A DNA stretch of 43,914 bases from the NCBI GenBank assembly GCA_017601145.1, contig JAFNIV010000014.1:1-43914 (forward strand), given 5' to 3'. Made by a program: the position numbers and the translations under genes. Within the stretch, counting starts at the first letter, position 1, and each line of letters starts with the position of its first letter. Source of the stretch: Candidatus Brockarchaeota archaeon (GTDB lineage Archaea > Thermoproteota > EX4484-205 > JAAOZO01). The notes under the pieces are model-generated. The model saw nothing but the letters and a program-made list of their open reading frames with translations, was not told the DNA's origin and did no database searches. Positions 1-9,266 of this stretch are shown piece by piece.

Positions 1-66
1 ACTAACAATCTTTTTGACTCCAAGAAGCTTCTTCGCCTCTTTGATTTTATAGAGTTTTTCTGACAT
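1..66 (-). CDS. Partial CDS (N-terminus only, MSEKLYKIKEAKKLLGVKKIVS...), possibly a MerR-like HTH such as an IS607-type recombinase N-terminus; identity uncertain
   Basis: Open minus-strand frame from ATG at 64-66 running off the window start; 'YKIKEAKKLLGV' resembles MerR-type HTH N-termini. Confidence 0.35.
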   Translation of the reverse strand, partial: MSEKLYKIKEAKKLLGVKKIVS

Positions 67-403
67 TAATATTCTTCTTCTACCAATTATTTAAGCATAT
101 CTATTTTGAAACTGCTGAAGGGGCAAAAGTTTGCAGCTATAGGTATACTGAAAATAATTATTGAGAAAATCTACTGGTATGTTTCCGCTATCCTTTTTAT
201 GTTTTTAATCTAAAATATGCCCCTTTAGAGAAATAACTTAATAGCTTTAGAGAGCCCTTTACGCCATTTTTTATGCATGCCCTAACTTAATGTTAAGTTG
301 CCTGACTTTTCTATCATTGCCTCACTGTAAGCTCTAAATAGTTAACCCTCAATTTATCTTAAATAGGACAAAACTTATAATGGCGTAATAATTAGTAGAG
401 ATC

Positions 404-1744
404 ATGAAAGATCCACAGAAGGTGGTAGTAATAGGCGGAGGAGCAGCGGGGATGGCTTCTGCTGCTAGTGCTAGAAGGGTAAACAAAGATGCAAAAATAA
501 CTGTGATAGAAGCGTCAAAGTACGTTTCTTATGGTTCATGTGGTATACCTTACTATTTAGGAAACCTCGTAGATGATGTTTCGAAACTAGTAACTTATAC
601 CCCTGAACAATTTAAGAAAGAAAGAAACGTAGAAGTTTTAACAAACTCTTACGTTACAAAAATTAAAGTTAATTCAAAAACTATAGAATATATTTCAGAA
701 AAAGGAGAAGAAAAAGAAATTGAGTTTGATAGCCTAATACTTGCTACAGGCGCTAAACCGTTTATACCAAAGATGGAAGGCTTAAACCTAAGAGGGGTTT
801 ATACAGTTAGATTCTTAGAGGGCGCAGCAAAATTAAGAGAAGATCTTGCTTCTTCAAAAAAAGTTACGATAATAGGAGCAGGATACATTGGGTTAGAACT
901 AGCTGAAAACTTTAAAAAACTGGATAAAGAAGTTACAATACTCGAACTTCTCCCGCGTCCGATGCCAAATGTTGACGTAGAAATGGCTAACATAATAGAG
1001 CAAGAGCTTAGGAAAAATGGTGTAAAACTTGAACTCAATAAAAAAGTGGTAGGTTTTGAAGGAAAAAACAGAGTGGAAAGAGTAGTAACTGAAGATTCCA
1101 AATATGAAACAGATATCGTTGTTGTTACAGTTGGAGTAAGGCCTAACGTTACATTAGCTAAGCAAATAGGTGTTGAGTTAGGTAAAAGTGGTGCCATAAA
1201 AACAAATTCTCGAATGGAAACAAGCATTAAAGGAATATTCGCAGCCGGAGATAACGCTGAAGCGCATCATATTGTTCTTAATGCTCCAGCTTATATTCCT
1301 CTAGCACAGACAGCAAACAAGATGGGTTACGTTGCAGGCGCAAACGCTGCCGGAGGAAGTGAAGAATTTCCAGGCATAGTTGGAAGCGCCATAACTAAAG
1401 TGTTCGATTTGGAAATAGGTAAAACTGGTGTTAGTGAAGAAGAAGCTAAAAGATTTGGCATCGAAGTAAGAAGTGTTTTCATTAAGTCAAAATCTAGAGC
1501 AGGTTATTATCCAGAAGGAAAAGATGTGTGGATTAAACTAATTTTAGAGAAATCTAGTAATATAATTATTGGCGGGCAAATTGTTGGCTATGAAGGAGTT
1601 TGGGGGAGAATTGCAGCTTTGACTTTTGCAATCACAAATAAATTAACCCCAAAGCAAGTTCTTTTCTCAGATTTGCCTTATGCACCTCCATTTAGTCCAG
1701 TGTGGGATCCATTAATAGTTGCTTCAAGAGTTGCTCTAAGATGA
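404..1744 (+). CDS. FAD/NAD(P)-dependent pyridine nucleotide-disulfide oxidoreductase (NADH oxidase / CoA-disulfide reductase-like)
   Basis: VVVIGGGAAGMASA Rossmann motif, SYGSCGIPYYLG redox Cys motif, second GAGYIGLELAE motif, FAAGDNAE. Confidence 0.9.
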   Translation: MKDPQKVVVIGGGAAGMASAASARRVNKDAKITVIEASKYVSYGSCGIPYYLGNLVDDVSKLVTYTPEQFKKERNVEVLTNSYVTKIKVNSKTIEYISEKGEEKEIEFDSLILATGAKPFIPKMEGLNLRGVYTVRFLEGAAKLREDLASSKKVTIIGAGYIGLELAENFKKLDKEVTILELLPRPMPNVDVEMANIIEQELRKNGVKLELNKKVVGFEGKNRVERVVTEDSKYETDIVVVTVGVRPNVTLAKQIGVELGKSGAIKTNSRMETSIKGIFAAGDNAEAHHIVLNAPAYIPLAQTANKMGYVAGANAAGGSEEFPGIVGSAITKVFDLEIGKTGVSEEEAKRFGIEVRSVFIKSKSRAGYYPEGKDVWIKLILEKSSNIIIGGQIVGYEGVWGRIAALTFAITNKLTPKQVLFSDLPYAPPFSPVWDPLIVASRVALR

Positions 1745-1798
1745 AATATTAATGTCTTAAGATAAAGTTAAAAAATGACCTTAATTTGCTTGTGAACA

Positions 1799-2965
1799 AT
1801 GAATTCAAGCAAAGATACGTTTGAAGTTACTCCTTGGGGCGTTTCTGGAGTAGTTGATTACGAAAAGCTAATAAAGGAATTTGGGACACAACCTCTAACC
1901 GATGATCTAATTAAAAAAATAGAGCTCCTTGTTGGAGAAGTACACTTCATGATAAGAAGAAAAGTCTTTTTCTCTCATAGAGACCTAGACTTAGCACTTT
2001 CAGACTATGAAAACGGTATCGGTTTCTTTCTATATACTGGAAGAGGACCAAGTGGCCCTATGCACTTAGGGCATATTGTTCCATTTTACTTCACAAAGTG
2101 GTTACAAGATAAATTTAATGCAAACTTATACATACAAGTTACTGACGATGAAAAATTTCTAGAAGAAAAAAGAAATTTGTCATGGGAGGAAGTGAGAAAA
2201 TGGACAAATGAAAACATTCTTGATATAGCTGCTGTTGGATTTAATCCAGACAAAACTTTCATATTCACCGATACTGAATACATGTGGAAAATCTATCCTA
2301 TAGCTATAAAAGTAGCAAGAAAGATAAACTTTTCCTTAGCAAAAGCTGTCTTTGGTTTTGATCTCCAAACAAATATAGGCATGATCTTCTACCCCGCTAT
2401 TCAGATAGTTCCTACATTATTTGAGAAGAAAAGATGTCTTATTCCTGCTGCCATTGACCAAGACCCTTATTGGAGAATTCAGAGAGATATAGCAGAAGAC
2501 TTAGGATATTACAAGACTTCAGCAATGCATTCAAAGTTTATTCCACCCCTAACTGGATTTCAAGGAAAAATGAGCTCTTCGAAGCCAGAAACAGCAATTT
2601 ATTTATCTGATGATGCAAAAACAATAAGAACTAAGGTTTATAAGTATGCCTTCTCCGGAGGTCGTGCTACGATCGAGGAACATAGAAAGTATGGGGGAGA
2701 TCCATCAGTAGATGTATCTTTCCAGTGGTTGTATATGTTCTTAGAGGAAGATGACAAAAAAGTAAAGAGAATAGAAGAAGACTATAGAAATGGAAAGTTA
2801 TTAACTGGAGAACTTAAGGACATTCTTATCGAAAAACTAGTTACATTTTTAGAAAAGCACAAAGAAAGGAGAGAGAAAGCGAAAGAGATCGTAAACTTAT
2901 ACAAATATGAAGGAAAATTGGCAAAAGAAATGTGGAGTGATTTAAAAACACAAGCCCTAACTTAA
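1799..2965 (+). CDS. trpS: Tryptophanyl-tRNA synthetase (archaeal/eukaryal type)
   Basis: Class I signatures GPMHLGH and KMSSS; archaeal TrpRS-like sequence (FLYTGRGPSGPMHLGHIVPF, AAIDQDPYWR). Confidence 0.92.
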   Translation: MNSSKDTFEVTPWGVSGVVDYEKLIKEFGTQPLTDDLIKKIELLVGEVHFMIRRKVFFSHRDLDLALSDYENGIGFFLYTGRGPSGPMHLGHIVPFYFTKWLQDKFNANLYIQVTDDEKFLEEKRNLSWEEVRKWTNENILDIAAVGFNPDKTFIFTDTEYMWKIYPIAIKVARKINFSLAKAVFGFDLQTNIGMIFYPAIQIVPTLFEKKRCLIPAAIDQDPYWRIQRDIAEDLGYYKTSAMHSKFIPPLTGFQGKMSSSKPETAIYLSDDAKTIRTKVYKYAFSGGRATIEEHRKYGGDPSVDVSFQWLYMFLEEDDKKVKRIEEDYRNGKLLTGELKDILIEKLVTFLEKHKERREKAKEIVNLYKYEGKLAKEMWSDLKTQALT

Positions 2966-3022
2966 AAACAAGTAAGTGAAAACATATTTTCTTTTTTAAG
3001 TTTACTTTAATATTCAAAATAC

Positions 3023-3604
3023 CTATTGTTCTAGTTCTTCGATCGATACACCATAACTTAAGAGACAATCTTCGCAGACATACTTTCCTTGATAGAACAC
3101 TAAATGTTCGCTCCATTGACTACAGTCTTCACAGTATCCTTCATAATATTCTACTTTGTTTGTAAGAGTTAGTGGGGATATTTTTGAGTAATATGTCTCT
3201 AAGATTGCTGGAACTGCTAGGGCAATATCTCTTTCAGTTATTATCCCTACTAGCTTATCATTTTTCATTACACCTAACTTATGAACTTTATGTAAGCGCA
3301 TAGCATCTAGTGCCCTCTCTAAATCTTTGTTGTAATCTATTGTTATTAGGGGAGAACTCATAACTTCTTCTACTGTTACTTTTTTTGGGTCTAGTCCTCT
3401 TGCTACAACTTTGACGACTATATCCCTCTCAGTTATCATGCCTACTGGGTTATTTGAAGAATTAACTACAATTATACTTCCTATTCCTCTGAGGTCCATC
3501 TCCTTAGCAGCTTCTTCAACAGTTTGATTTTTGTTTACGGTATAAACTGGAAAAGTGGCAACATCCCCCACTATTATTTTGTTCGTTCCATTTATTCTTC
3601 TCAT
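3023..3604 (-). CDS. CBS-domain pair protein with C-terminal zinc-ribbon-like Cys motif
   Basis: Two CBS repeats (VGMITERDIVVKV..., VGIITERDIALAV...) plus CEDCSQ...CEDC. Confidence 0.85.
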   Translation of the reverse strand: MRRINGTNKIIVGDVATFPVYTVNKNQTVEEAAKEMDLRGIGSIIVVNSSNNPVGMITERDIVVKVVARGLDPKKVTVEEVMSSPLITIDYNKDLERALDAMRLHKVHKLGVMKNDKLVGIITERDIALAVPAILETYYSKISPLTLTNKVEYYEGYCEDCSQWSEHLVFYQGKYVCEDCLLSYGVSIEELEQ

Positions 3605-3990
3605 GCTTTTCAGTATGACTAACTTATAAAAACTAACTAAATAAGTTTTTCCTTTGTTCAGTGCGAATCAATGAAGATTTGAAGAAAAGAGAATTTTTCT
3701 ACTTTTCTAGAATCTTAAAAAATTTGAAATATAACTACAAGGCATCTTGATACACTTTACTGCTGCGTTGGAAACCATTAGTGTTATTTCTGGTTGAAGT
3801 GAAACAGAGAGCTACATTACGTTAATGATCTAATACTTTTTAAAAAGTCTTGCAAACCAAAAACAATTACTTGAAAAAATAATTCATATTTTATTATTTT
3901 TACATTCTCTTTTATAATGAGTTTTCGTAGAAATAAAGTAAAAAAGTTATAAAACAAAGAAAATGTAATAAGTGAACGGGAGAGTAGTTA

Positions 3991-4332
3991 ATGGGCGGAA
4001 AGAAAAAGCCTACAATAAGTCAGGCTGAAAAAGCCATTAGAAGAGCTCAAATGCAAGAAGCGGGAAAACAAGCACAAAAAAGAAAAGAAACTGAGAATAG
4101 AGAGAAAGCTAGATGGTCTATAACTCAGATCGACCTTGAAAAAGTAAAGGAGAAAATTTCTAGTTTAAAGGTTGTAACACCCTTTGAGTTAGCTTCACAG
4201 CTTTCCATCAATATAGGAGAAGCAAAAAGGGTCTTAAATGAATTGAGTAGTAAGGGAGAATTAGTTCGATTAAGTTCTTTTAATGGGCATCCGGTTTACA
4301 CACTCCCTAAGCAAGAACAAGTAACATCCTAA
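3991..4332 (+). CDS. rps25e: 30S ribosomal protein S25e
   Basis: MGGKKKPTISQAEKAIRR basic N-terminus, winged-helix core TPFELASQLSINIGEAKRVLNELSSKGELV. Confidence 0.9.
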   Translation: MGGKKKPTISQAEKAIRRAQMQEAGKQAQKRKETENREKARWSITQIDLEKVKEKISSLKVVTPFELASQLSINIGEAKRVLNELSSKGELVRLSSFNGHPVYTLPKQEQVTS

Positions 4333-4448
4333 ACTTTTTTTATAAAGTGCTAAAAGCCTAAACTTTACTTCTAGATGAATGAGTTGAAAGTTTTCATCTA
4401 AGCGAAGAAACAAATTCCTGCGAAACTTAAACCTATGTTTATCAAGAG

Positions 4449-5578
4449 GTGAACTACCCCTCGCTATCGCAAGGGGCTTCCAGCATAGGCTGGTTATGGG
4501 CTGGTTCACAGACAGCCCCGTCTAAGGGCATGTAGCCCAAAGACCTCTCGAAACGCTTAGCTATGTTTATGGCTCCGTTTAGGTCTGCGTTGTATTCTCC
4601 GCAGTAGGGGCAAAGGAAGAGTCCTTGAGTTTTTCTTTTTCCTTCACGCCCACAGATATGGCATATGGTTGAGCTATAAGCTTCACTTATGGTAATTACT
4701 GGTATTCCTTCTAGCATGGCTTTATATTCAATCATTTTCGTTAGGCGAAAGTATGGCATGTTGCTGACTATTCTGTTTAAGCGTTTGCCTTTAACTTGTT
4801 TTCTAATTCCCTTGAGGTCTCCCAAGACAATGTAAGAGTTGGTTGCAAGGGCGAAGCTGACTATCCATTTGCTGACTCGATGAAGGATGGTATTAACCAC
4901 CCTTCTCTCCTTGCTTCCAACTCTCTTTACGACTTGGGTTAGACCTCTTTCTTGAAGCCTTCTGCGGAGCCATGCGTAATGGCGTCTAACTCCTCTTATC
5001 TCCTTGCCGAGAAATTGAGCTTTCATCACGGTTCCATTCTGCCAAAGCACCGCAGTGGCAGGGAACCGCTCACCCAAATCCACAGCAAGGATTGAGGAGC
5101 ATCTACGCACAGGTGGAGCATCAAACTCGAAGGTTAGCATAGCGATATAGCGGTCTTTCCTCTTAACTATTTTACTCTCGCAAAGTTTTCCTTGCGGGAA
5201 TTCTCTATGAGGTTTTACTGGAACTTTTATTCCGCCCCTAACACCATAGACAGGGATTTTTAGAAACCAGAAAGCCTTAGCTCTTTTAAGATTAATCAAA
5301 TCATTTCTAAGACTGAGAGGATATTCCTTTTGTTTTACTTTCTTGTAGTACCTAATAGCCTGCTGTTTGTTTGCTGAATACAACGGAACAGTTTTATCAC
5401 CACTTAAGAACCTTTGGAGGTTTGTGTATTCCCTATCAAGAATTTCCTTTTTCCTTCGAGTCAGCCCCACAATGCCCGCTTGGATAGTCAGCTTCATAGC
5501 AGGCTTTAACTAACTTTTTAGACATTTAAATCTTATCGCAATTCATCCCCGCCCTTTCAGACGGGGTCTTCTTGCGAG
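4449..5578 (-). mobile_element. IS200/IS605-type element carrying tnpB only; proposed right end GTAGTTCAC at 4449, left end next to TTTGAC near 5579-5584
   Basis: Intact tnpB; right end shared with repeats at 30959-30991 and 43746-43778; left-end motif GAAAG..GGGGATGAA...AAG.TTAAAT resembles the left end at about 30730-30766. Confidence 0.7.
4454..5497 (-). CDS. tnpB: RNA-guided endonuclease TnpB family protein (IS200/IS605 OrfB)
   Basis: RuvC-I AVDLGE (D140), RuvC-III YNADLNGAINIA (D305), zinc finger CHICG...CPYCG; RuvC-II position reads YIVLGDLKGI (G226). Confidence 0.93.
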   Translation of the reverse strand: MKLTIQAGIVGLTRRKKEILDREYTNLQRFLSGDKTVPLYSANKQQAIRYYKKVKQKEYPLSLRNDLINLKRAKAFWFLKIPVYGVRGGIKVPVKPHREFPQGKLCESKIVKRKDRYIAMLTFEFDAPPVRRCSSILAVDLGERFPATAVLWQNGTVMKAQFLGKEIRGVRRHYAWLRRRLQERGLTQVVKRVGSKERRVVNTILHRVSKWIVSFALATNSYIVLGDLKGIRKQVKGKRLNRIVSNMPYFRLTKMIEYKAMLEGIPVITISEAYSSTICHICGREGKRKTQGLFLCPYCGEYNADLNGAINIAKRFERSLGYMPLDGAVCEPAHNQPMLEAPCDSEG

Positions 5579-5665
5579 TCAAAGATAAAAATTAATTCGA
5601 AGTTATAGAAGTAGAAAAATTTTAAATATTTGAAGAACTACATAAAGTAAGAAAGGTGATAAAAA

Positions 5666-6157
5666 TTGGATCAAACTCCAGATGTACCTTTTGTTCCAAC
5701 TTCAGAAGAAGTAGTAAGAAGGATGTTACAAATAGCTGATGTAAAGTCTAGTGATGTAGTATTTGATTTGGGCGCAGGAGACGGAAGAGTGCTTATAATT
5801 GCTGCTCAAGAATTTAATGCTAAGGCAGTTGGAATAGAAATTAGAAAAGATTTCGTTACAAATATAGAGAAAAAGATAAAAGAACTAAAATTGGGAGACA
5901 GAGTCTCTATAATTCATGGAAACTTTTTTGATGTAAACATAAGCAGGGCAGATGTTGTAACAATGTTTTTATTAGAAAGTGTGAATAAAAGAATAAGACC
6001 AAAACTTGAAAAAGAACTTAAACACGGAGCAAAAGTTGTGTCACATGAATTTAAAGTATCAGGATGGAAACCAGATTACTTTGAAAGATTTGTATGTAGT
6101 GATGGATCTAAACATGATTTATATCTTTACATAATGCCACCAGAAAAAGAGCAGTAA
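5666..6157 (+). CDS. SAM-dependent protein lysine methyltransferase, aKMT4/DOT1-like
   Basis: VPFVPTSEEVVRRMLQIA, DLGAGDGRVLI SAM motif, KLEKELKHGAKVVSHEF; TTG start with nearby AGGTGAT. Confidence 0.82.
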   Translation: MDQTPDVPFVPTSEEVVRRMLQIADVKSSDVVFDLGAGDGRVLIIAAQEFNAKAVGIEIRKDFVTNIEKKIKELKLGDRVSIIHGNFFDVNISRADVVTMFLLESVNKRIRPKLEKELKHGAKVVSHEFKVSGWKPDYFERFVCSDGSKHDLYLYIMPPEKEQ

Positions 6158-6197
6158 AGAACAAACTAGATTAAAAAGTTTTTATTCAAAACAAGTG

Positions 6198-7307
6198 CTA
6201 AATTGTTGTGAAAGATTCTACAGTTTTTAAATCAAGCCTTCTTATAAGTTCTACGATCAACTTTACTGCATTCTCTACATCATTTAAACTTAAAACTCCA
6301 ACGTGAGAATGGATATGTCTAGTTGGTATTCCAATTACTACGCTTGGACAACCTGTCTTATATAGATGAAACCTTCCTCCATCAGTCCCACCAGCAGGAA
6401 CGACTGACAATTGATATGGAATCTTGTTTTCTTCAGCAACACTAATTACGAATTCCTTTAGTCTTTCGTTTGGAATCATTGAAGCATCAAACGTTACTAT
6501 TGAAGGACCTTTACCCATTGCAGTAGGAGCCTCAGCAGGGTTAATTCCAGGAACATCTCCAGAAATATCAACTTCAGCTACTATAGCTACGTCAGGCTCT
6601 ACTAAGGATGAAGTTGTTTGCGCACCTCTTAAACCAACCTCTTCCTGGACAGTAGCAGTAGCATAGTATGTATTTGGATGAACTACCTTGTTTTCTACAA
6701 TGTATCTTAAAGCTTCTATTGCTAAGAATGCACCTATCCTATCATCAAATGCTTTACCAAAGACTACGGTATTGTTGCTCGCAAGAGAAAAAGGAGACCA
6801 AGGAACAACAGGATCTCCTATTCTTATCCCAATTTTTTCAACCTCTTCTTTACTGCTTGCTCCAATATCGATGTACATTTGGTCTATTGTTATTACTTTG
6901 TTCCTCTCATCCTCTTTTAGTAAGTGAGGAGGTTTTGAGGCTATAACTCCAAGTACTTTTTTGTCTTTAGCCCTAATTAAGACTCTCTGAGAAAGTAAAA
7001 CTTGGCTGAACCAGCCACCTAAAGGCTTAAACGTTAGAAAGCCTTCTTTAGTTATACTTGTAACTATGAAACCAACTTCATCAACGTGTCCTGCAACTAA
7101 AACTTTTGGTTTTTCACTTAAACCTTTTACAACAAATGCGGTAGAACCAAGCTTATCAGATTTTGTTTCGTCTGCAAAACGAGAAGCGTAGTCTTTTACT
7201 ATCTTAATGACCTCCCTTTCAAAACCTGATGGCCCGAAACTCTCAGAAAGCTGTTTCAAGAAATTTATTCTCTCCTCGTCTAATTTGTAGCTATTCATTT
7301 CATTCAC
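6198..7307 (-). CDS. M42 family metallopeptidase (TET aminopeptidase/endoglucanase M-like)
   Basis: VLVAGHVDEVGF, KAFDDRIGAF, VQEEVGLRGA, PAGGTDGGRFH, IPTRHIHSHVGV. Confidence 0.9.
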   Translation of the reverse strand: MNEMNSYKLDEERINFLKQLSESFGPSGFEREVIKIVKDYASRFADETKSDKLGSTAFVVKGLSEKPKVLVAGHVDEVGFIVTSITKEGFLTFKPLGGWFSQVLLSQRVLIRAKDKKVLGVIASKPPHLLKEDERNKVITIDQMYIDIGASSKEEVEKIGIRIGDPVVPWSPFSLASNNTVVFGKAFDDRIGAFLAIEALRYIVENKVVHPNTYYATATVQEEVGLRGAQTTSSLVEPDVAIVAEVDISGDVPGINPAEAPTAMGKGPSIVTFDASMIPNERLKEFVISVAEENKIPYQLSVVPAGGTDGGRFHLYKTGCPSVVIGIPTRHIHSHVGVLSLNDVENAVKLIVELIRRLDLKTVESFTTI

Positions 7308-7504
7308 AACTTTATTTTATTGATAAATAAATACTTTTCATAAAAATGGAGAAATTTTGTGACTTTAGTAGAGTACTAAAAGAATAATCAAGACTTCTAA
7401 GTAACATTTAAGATGTTTAGCAATAGCTTTGATACAGTTTTCTAGAGAACTTTGGAAATAAAATTTATTAGTAACTGGTTTGTTCTTTAGAAATTAGTAC
7501 CAAA

Positions 7505-8026
7505 ATGGATGAAAGTAGGAGCAGCTATAGAATTAAGATTAAAATAGGAGACAAGGAGCTCGAAGTTGAAGGAGATAAGGAGTTTGTAGAAAGAAATGCT
7601 GAGATCTTATTTAATAAAGTATACCAAGAAGTTACACCAAAGGAAGCGAAGCCAACTCAGGAAGAAAAAATAACCTTTAACGAGTTTATAAACGAGAGGT
7701 CAAAAACTTTTGGAAAGGACCCTGACCAACTTTCTGGATTTCAGAAGATACTCTTAATAGCATACTATGTATTTAGATTTGAGAATAGGGACTTCACTTA
7801 CGAAGACATAGAAAGATATGCTCAAGAAGCAAGGTTAAGTGGTCTTGCAAATCCAAGGCAGTACATGTCTGAAATTATAAGAAAAGGATTAGTAAAAGAA
7901 AGTGGTATCAGTGAAGACAAAAAGAAAACTTTTAAGATATTAAGAGGAGGCATTCAATATGTTGAGAGTAACTTCAAGGAAAGCTATGAAGCAGAAGAAA
8001 GAAGCTCAGAGGCATTATCAAGTTAA
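7505..8026 (+). CDS. Conserved archaeal hypothetical protein, C-terminal winged-helix-like region
   Basis: Long ORF with basic, helix-rich composition; N-terminal KIGDKELEVEGDKEFVERN; function not recognised. Confidence 0.65.
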   Translation: MDESRSSYRIKIKIGDKELEVEGDKEFVERNAEILFNKVYQEVTPKEAKPTQEEKITFNEFINERSKTFGKDPDQLSGFQKILLIAYYVFRFENRDFTYEDIERYAQEARLSGLANPRQYMSEIIRKGLVKESGISEDKKKTFKILRGGIQYVESNFKESYEAEERSSEALSS

Positions 8027-8101
8027 TTGACACTCTCCACAACTAAAGTTGGGAGATTCTCGGTTTTTCAAGGCTGAGCCTTTCATCATACGAGTTCTGG
8101 G

Positions 8102-8339
8102 TTAAGTAGTTAGCCCTTCCCTCTCGATTATTTCATCGAGGGCTCTTTGGGGGAACCCTTCTCCCCGCATCTGAAGGTTCAATACTGCTACGATGTCTCT
8201 ATCTAAGATTATGTTACATTCTTCGCATTTCATTATCCTGCCCAGATAGGAAGCTAGCTTCCAGAACAGAGAGGACAGGTTTTAGAAGAGTTTTTAGGAT
8301 TAACATATTTTACAGGCAACCCGTTCCAGAAATAAAGTT
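8102..8339 (-). pseudogene. Degenerate 3' fragment of a different tnpB (IS200/IS605 OrfB)
   Basis: Minus strand reads KLYFWNGLPVKYVNPKNSSKTCPLCSG, then after a 1-nt frameshift KLASYLGRIMKCEECNIILDRDIVAVLNLQMRGEGFPQRALDEIIEREGLTT*, a classic TnpB zinc finger / RuvC-III C-terminus. Confidence 0.88.
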
Positions 8340-9266
8340 TCAGGCTTTCTTGCCGAATTCGGTGTAAATTCCTGCTAAGTTACCAAAGAAAAGGCCAAGC
8401 AATGCTGATAAACCCCAGCTTACTATAGTTACAAAAAACAAAGTCTTTAGATTGAAAACTCTTACCTTTGATGCGAGCCCAACTCCAATAACAGAGCTCA
8501 TAACAGAAGCAGTTACAGAAGCTGGAAAACCAAATTGAGTAAAGACCCAAACTAGGAAAGAAGCAGAGAACATACTTACTGAGACACCAACTGAGCTTAT
8601 AACTATTAGATCTTCTCCCAAAGTTTTCGTCATTTTCCTACTGAAGTAAATTCCAATAGATGCAAAAAATGAAAAAAGAAAGCTTGTTATTAGACCTTCT
8701 TGATAAAATGCAGAGATTAGTCCTATGTTATTTGCCCCTAAAACATAAGATGAGTAGAATACCGCACTCAAAGTTATAAGTTTACTAAAGGCTGTGATGC
8801 TTAATAAACAAAACTTTTGTGTGACCATTAATGTCAGTTTGTAAACAAAATAAGACAAGAGAATTGAAAGAAATGGAGTGAGAAACCAAGAAAAAATAAT
8901 TTCAAAAGATAAGGAGAAATTTATTTGAGCATGTTGCACTAGCAGTATACCTAGTGCAGAAGAGAAGAAAATTTGTGCTAAGCTTGCTGGAGAATTAAGC
9001 AAACTTAAAAGAAGCATTACAAGGAGTGCTACTAGAATAATTTGAAATGCATAAAGATTAACTGAAGGAGACACAAATTGAATTCTTCTCATTTTCCATC
9101 CTTCCAACACTGATCCAAGAATTAGTCCAGAAGCTATGAGTAACGAAGCTTTCCTTTGATTTTGGAGACCAGAGCTTACTAAACTTGATTTTATCACAGC
9201 ACCGTTGTTTACTCCAAAGATAAAGAGCATTAAGAGGGCAACTATTAAAGAAAACAAAATAAACAC
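8340..9266 (-). CDS. PiT-family (inorganic phosphate transporter-like) membrane protein
   Basis: Multiple hydrophobic TM segments, paired motifs FGVNNGAVIKSSLVSSG and LGANNIGLISA; abuts a DUF47 gene. Confidence 0.75.
   Translation of the reverse strand: MFILFSLIVALLMLFIFGVNNGAVIKSSLVSSGLQNQRKASLLIASGLILGSVLEGWKMRRIQFVSPSVNLYAFQIILVALLVMLLLSLLNSPASLAQIFFSSALGILLVQHAQINFSLSFEIIFSWFLTPFLSILLSYFVYKLTLMVTQKFCLLSITAFSKLITLSAVFYSSYVLGANNIGLISAFYQEGLITSFLFSFFASIGIYFSRKMTKTLGEDLIVISSVGVSVSMFSASFLVWVFTQFGFPASVTASVMSSVIGVGLASKVRVFNLKTLFFVTIVSWGLSALLGLFFGNLAGIYTEFGKKA

Noticed and set aside
799-1227. Antisense ORF within the oxidoreductase gene
   Set aside because: Low-complexity Ser/Thr/Leu-rich translation opposite a well-supported CDS; the same reasoning applies to the other short antisense ORFs (e.g. 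6424-6666, 12105-12425, 18138-18671, 42866-43192).
8036-8060. Short inverted repeat CAACTAAAGTTG as a terminator for the 7505 gene
   Set aside because: More likely part of the right end of the decayed tnpB element; evidence insufficient either way.
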